NCBI GenBank assembly: GCA_020631675.1
Contig: JAHDGT010000206.1
Location: 1 to 7,724, forward strand
Source: Bacteroidota bacterium
Lineage (GTDB): Bacteria; Bacteroidota; Bacteroidia; Chitinophagales; UBA2359
Direction: 5' to 3'
Length of the DNA stretch: 7,724 bases
In this document: positions 6,312 to 7,724 of the stretch, piece by piece
Layout of the letters: each line of letters begins with the position of its first letter
Numbering within the stretch: position 1 is the first letter of the stretch
Program-made: the position numbers and the translations under genes
Notes under the pieces: generated by a model
What the model was told of the DNA's origin: nothing
What the model saw: only the letters and a program-made list of their open reading frames with translations
The model's database searches: none

Positions 6312-7427
6312 CTATTTATCAATTTTACGTTCCCCGTTCACATAAGTGATCACACGAGCATACTGAAAACCATGTCGCTTAGCTTCACTCACTGAGTTTA
6401 AAGCCTCGTCGTGCTTATAGAAGGTTTCTTCTAGTAAAAAGTGCTTGATACCGTATTCATTTTCTTCGATAACGATCTCTTCTACCGCATCAAAATTGGG
6501 CTTGCCCAGATTTACCGCTTCGTAGGCATCATACAGTTGTACACGGAAAGAATGCACCTCTGTAGGTATTGGTGTTTCCGGTCCAAATGAGGGAGATAAA
6601 TTCACTTCATTTCTGCCACGATCGGTATAACCTTTAGCGTGCCCTTTTATTTCTACTCCGTTCTTATACTCTTTGAATGCTTGGAAAATAGAGGCAGCGA
6701 TTTTGTCTTGCCCTGCGGAAGAACTCAAGTAGTTCTCTTCTATATTATTGGTTAAGAAACCCGTTTCCACCAATACACTGGGCATGGTGGTTTTATACAG
6801 CACTAAAAAACTTTCTTGCTTTACCCCCCTACTCTTTCGTTGGGCTTTATTTTTAAACTGACGTTCTATCAAAGATGCTAAATGAATGCTTTGATCCATA
6901 TGGGCATTCTGATGCAAGGAGAAGATGATGTCATTCGCGGGATCATCTACATCATAGCCATCGTAATGTTCGCCGTGGTCGTGCTCCAGCTCGATCACCG
7001 CGTTTTCTCTTCGTGCCAGTTCCAAGTTTTCCTTTGAGCGATCCAAGCCCATAACAAAGGTTTCTGTACCGTTGACGTGTTTGTGGTTGGGTGATGAATT
7101 ACAATGAATGGAAATGAATAGATCCGCATTATTGCGATTCGCAAGGGCGGCCCTTTCATGTAACTCTACGAAAACATCGCGATCACGGGTGTAGATCACC
7201 TGTACATCAGGTAAGTAATTATTGATGTACTGCCCTAAGCGTTTGGCAATGGGTAGCGTGACATTCTTCTCGTAAACCTTCTTGCCTTTACAACCTCTGT
7301 CTTGCCCACCATGGCCAGCATCAATAACGATCTTTCTGATCTTATAATCGATCACCGGTGCGGAGTCCGCAAATGAAGGTAGCACCAACAGTAGGCAACA
7401 AAATGGAATTAAGAAAAGGAATCTCAT
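6312..7427 (-). CDS. Secreted N-acetylmuramoyl-L-alanine amidase (Amidase_3) with SPOR-like C-terminus
   Basis: This zinc enzyme cleaves the bond between N-acetylmuramic acid and L-alanine in peptidoglycan in the periplasm. The protein starts with a signal peptide (MRFLFLIPFCCLLLVLPSFA, probably cut after SFA). The Amidase_3 domain follows with VIDAGHGGQD (zinc His39), YEKN (zinc Glu53), SIHCNSS (zinc His108) and VLVETGFLTN (catalytic Glu222); numbering is from the ATG at 7427, giving 371 residues. A frame extension to a TTG at 7433 adds only two residues and is not preferred. A long insert between the third zinc ligand and the catalytic Glu, including an acidic, His-containing stretch (about 145-165), is typical in place for Bacteroidota amidases. 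Residues about 292-368 (FRVQLYDAYE through GFQYARVITYVNG) look like a degenerate SPOR-type domain that may bind septal peptidoglycan, implying a role in cell separation. It meets the nuclease-like gene tail to tail. Confidence 0.92.
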   Translation of the reverse strand: MRFLFLIPFCCLLLVLPSFADSAPVIDYKIRKIVIDAGHGGQDRGCKGKKVYEKNVTLPIAKRLGQYINNYLPDVQVIYTRDRDVFVELHERAALANRNNADLFISIHCNSSPNHKHVNGTETFVMGLDRSKENLELARRENAVIELEHDHGEHYDGYDVDDPANDIIFSLHQNAHMDQSIHLASLIERQFKNKAQRKSRGVKQESFLVLYKTTMPSVLVETGFLTNNIEENYLSSSAGQDKIAASIFQAFKEYKNGVEIKGHAKGYTDRGRNEVNLSPSFGPETPIPTEVHSFRVQLYDAYEAVNLGKPNFDAVEEIVIEENEYGIKHFLLEETFYKHDEALNSVSEAKRHGFQYARVITYVNGERKIDK

Positions 7428-7458
7428 AATCAAGATGTAAGACTATCTTGTAAACAGC

Positions 7459-7506
7459 AAAAACCGCGCAATTCTCGATTCTAAGCGATTATTGCTGGTG
7501 GTTTTT
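7459..7506. terminator. Imperfect hairpin with A-tract and T-tract, possible two-way terminator
   Basis: AAAAACC (7459-7465) pairs with GGTTTTT (7500-7506). After a small internal loop GCAAT (7468-7472) pairs with ATTGC (7491-7495), then TCG with CGA around an 8-nt loop. Five-base T runs on both strands give the form of a bidirectional terminator, although the stem is interrupted and rather AT-rich. It lies 31 nt upstream of the amidase start, so it may shield that gene from leftward transcription or sit in its leader. Confidence 0.4.
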
Positions 7507-7535
7507 ACAAAAAAACGATGGATAGTGATCAGGTG

Positions 7536-7607
7536 AACTTACTTGACGATTTTTAACAGTGAAATCCGAGCTAATAACAAGCAAGCTTCATCAAGATAAA
7601 GTAAGTT
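7536..7607. repeat. 9-bp inverted repeat in the non-coding right end
   Basis: AACTTACTT (7536-7544) and AAGTAAGTT (7599-7607) are perfect 9-bp arms 54 nt apart. The right arm overlaps TAAGTTTG at 7602-7609, a perfect match to the rightward -7 consensus TAnnTTTG, but no TTG lies at the proper distance upstream. No open reading frame of note is seen in 7428-7724. The arms may be coincidental. Confidence 0.3.
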
Positions 7608-7649
7608 TGTAACGCCTTAATACAGTGTAATCTAAATAGTCCGATTTTT

Positions 7650-7675
7650 ACATGTCGCACCTACGGTGCGTGTTA
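7650..7675 (+). repeat. REP-like hairpin element, copy A
   Basis: ACATGTCGCACC-TAC-GGTGCG forms a 6-bp GC-rich stem (7656-7661 with 7665-7670) with a three-base loop, preceded by ACATGT. It resembles the short palindromic elements dispersed in many Bacteroidota genomes, which are thought to be moved by REP-associated tyrosine (Y1, HUH) transposases. Fifteen of 20 core bases match copy B, 52 nt further right in the same orientation. Confidence 0.6.
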
Positions 7676-7695
7676 AAATGGGGGGGACTTGTTTT

Positions 7696-7724
7696 CTACT
7701 AACATTTCGCCCCTCTGGGGCTAA
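7696..7724 (+). repeat. REP-like hairpin element, copy B, reaching the window edge
   Basis: CTACTAACATTTC precedes the hairpin GCCCC-TCT-GGGGC (stem 7709-7713 with 7717-7721). The stretch CTA-(C/T)-AACATTTCG followed by a GC hairpin is one I recall from repeats in Bacteroidota genomes. Compared with copy A, an A-T pair in the stem is replaced by C-G, so the fold is kept. The element may continue beyond base 7724. A run of seven G (7680-7686) lies between the copies. Confidence 0.65.

Noticed and set aside
1..7724. CRISPR array, tRNA, rRNA, prophage or insertion sequence
   Set aside because: No regularly spaced repeats with spacers, no tRNA-like cloverleaf or rRNA sequence, and no transposase or phage gene were seen.

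Overview
This window is an ordinary, tightly packed stretch of chromosome, most likely from a member of the Bacteroidota. Three things point there. The protein set fits: a YraN-like nuclease next to a Nudix hydrolase, a Bacteroidota-style LpxL-like acyltransferase, and an Amidase_3 protein with a SPOR-like tail. At least one promoter has the phylum's TAnnTTTG -7 element, and clear Shine-Dalgarno sequences are absent. The right edge carries REP-like hairpins of a kind I associate with Bacteroidota genomes. I cannot place it below phylum level. Hand counts give roughly 41-48% GC in sampled blocks of two genes and 34% in one outlier.

Layout from left to right: the 3' end of yraN (+) meets a Nudix hydrolase gene (-) tail to tail. 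A divergent intergenic region of about 220 bp follows, then an aquaporin-family channel gene (+) with a strong intrinsic terminator. Only 19 nt beyond its T-tract starts a DUF1295 membrane protein gene (+), which meets an LpxL-like acyltransferase gene (-) tail to tail. Divergent from the acyltransferase is a likely two-gene operon (+): a trans-polyprenyl diphosphate synthase and, 4 nt later, an AI-2E-family membrane protein. Next is an AT-rich gene for a stand-alone PD-(D/E)XK nuclease-like protein (+), which meets a secreted cell-wall amidase gene (-) tail to tail. The last 297 bp are non-coding and hold an imperfect hairpin, a longer inverted repeat and two related REP-like hairpins at the edge.

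Functionally this is mainly envelope housekeeping: isoprenoid chain synthesis, lipid A-type acylation, peptidoglycan cleavage, solute channel and membrane proteins, plus nucleotide and DNA metabolism enzymes. I see no phage, CRISPR, toxin-antitoxin or biosynthetic cluster, and no convincing multi-gene novel system. The most unusual items are the REP-like pair with a compensatory stem change, the AT-rich orphan nuclease gene, the aquaporin lacking the usual selectivity-filter arginine, and a possible promoter built into the aquaporin terminator.
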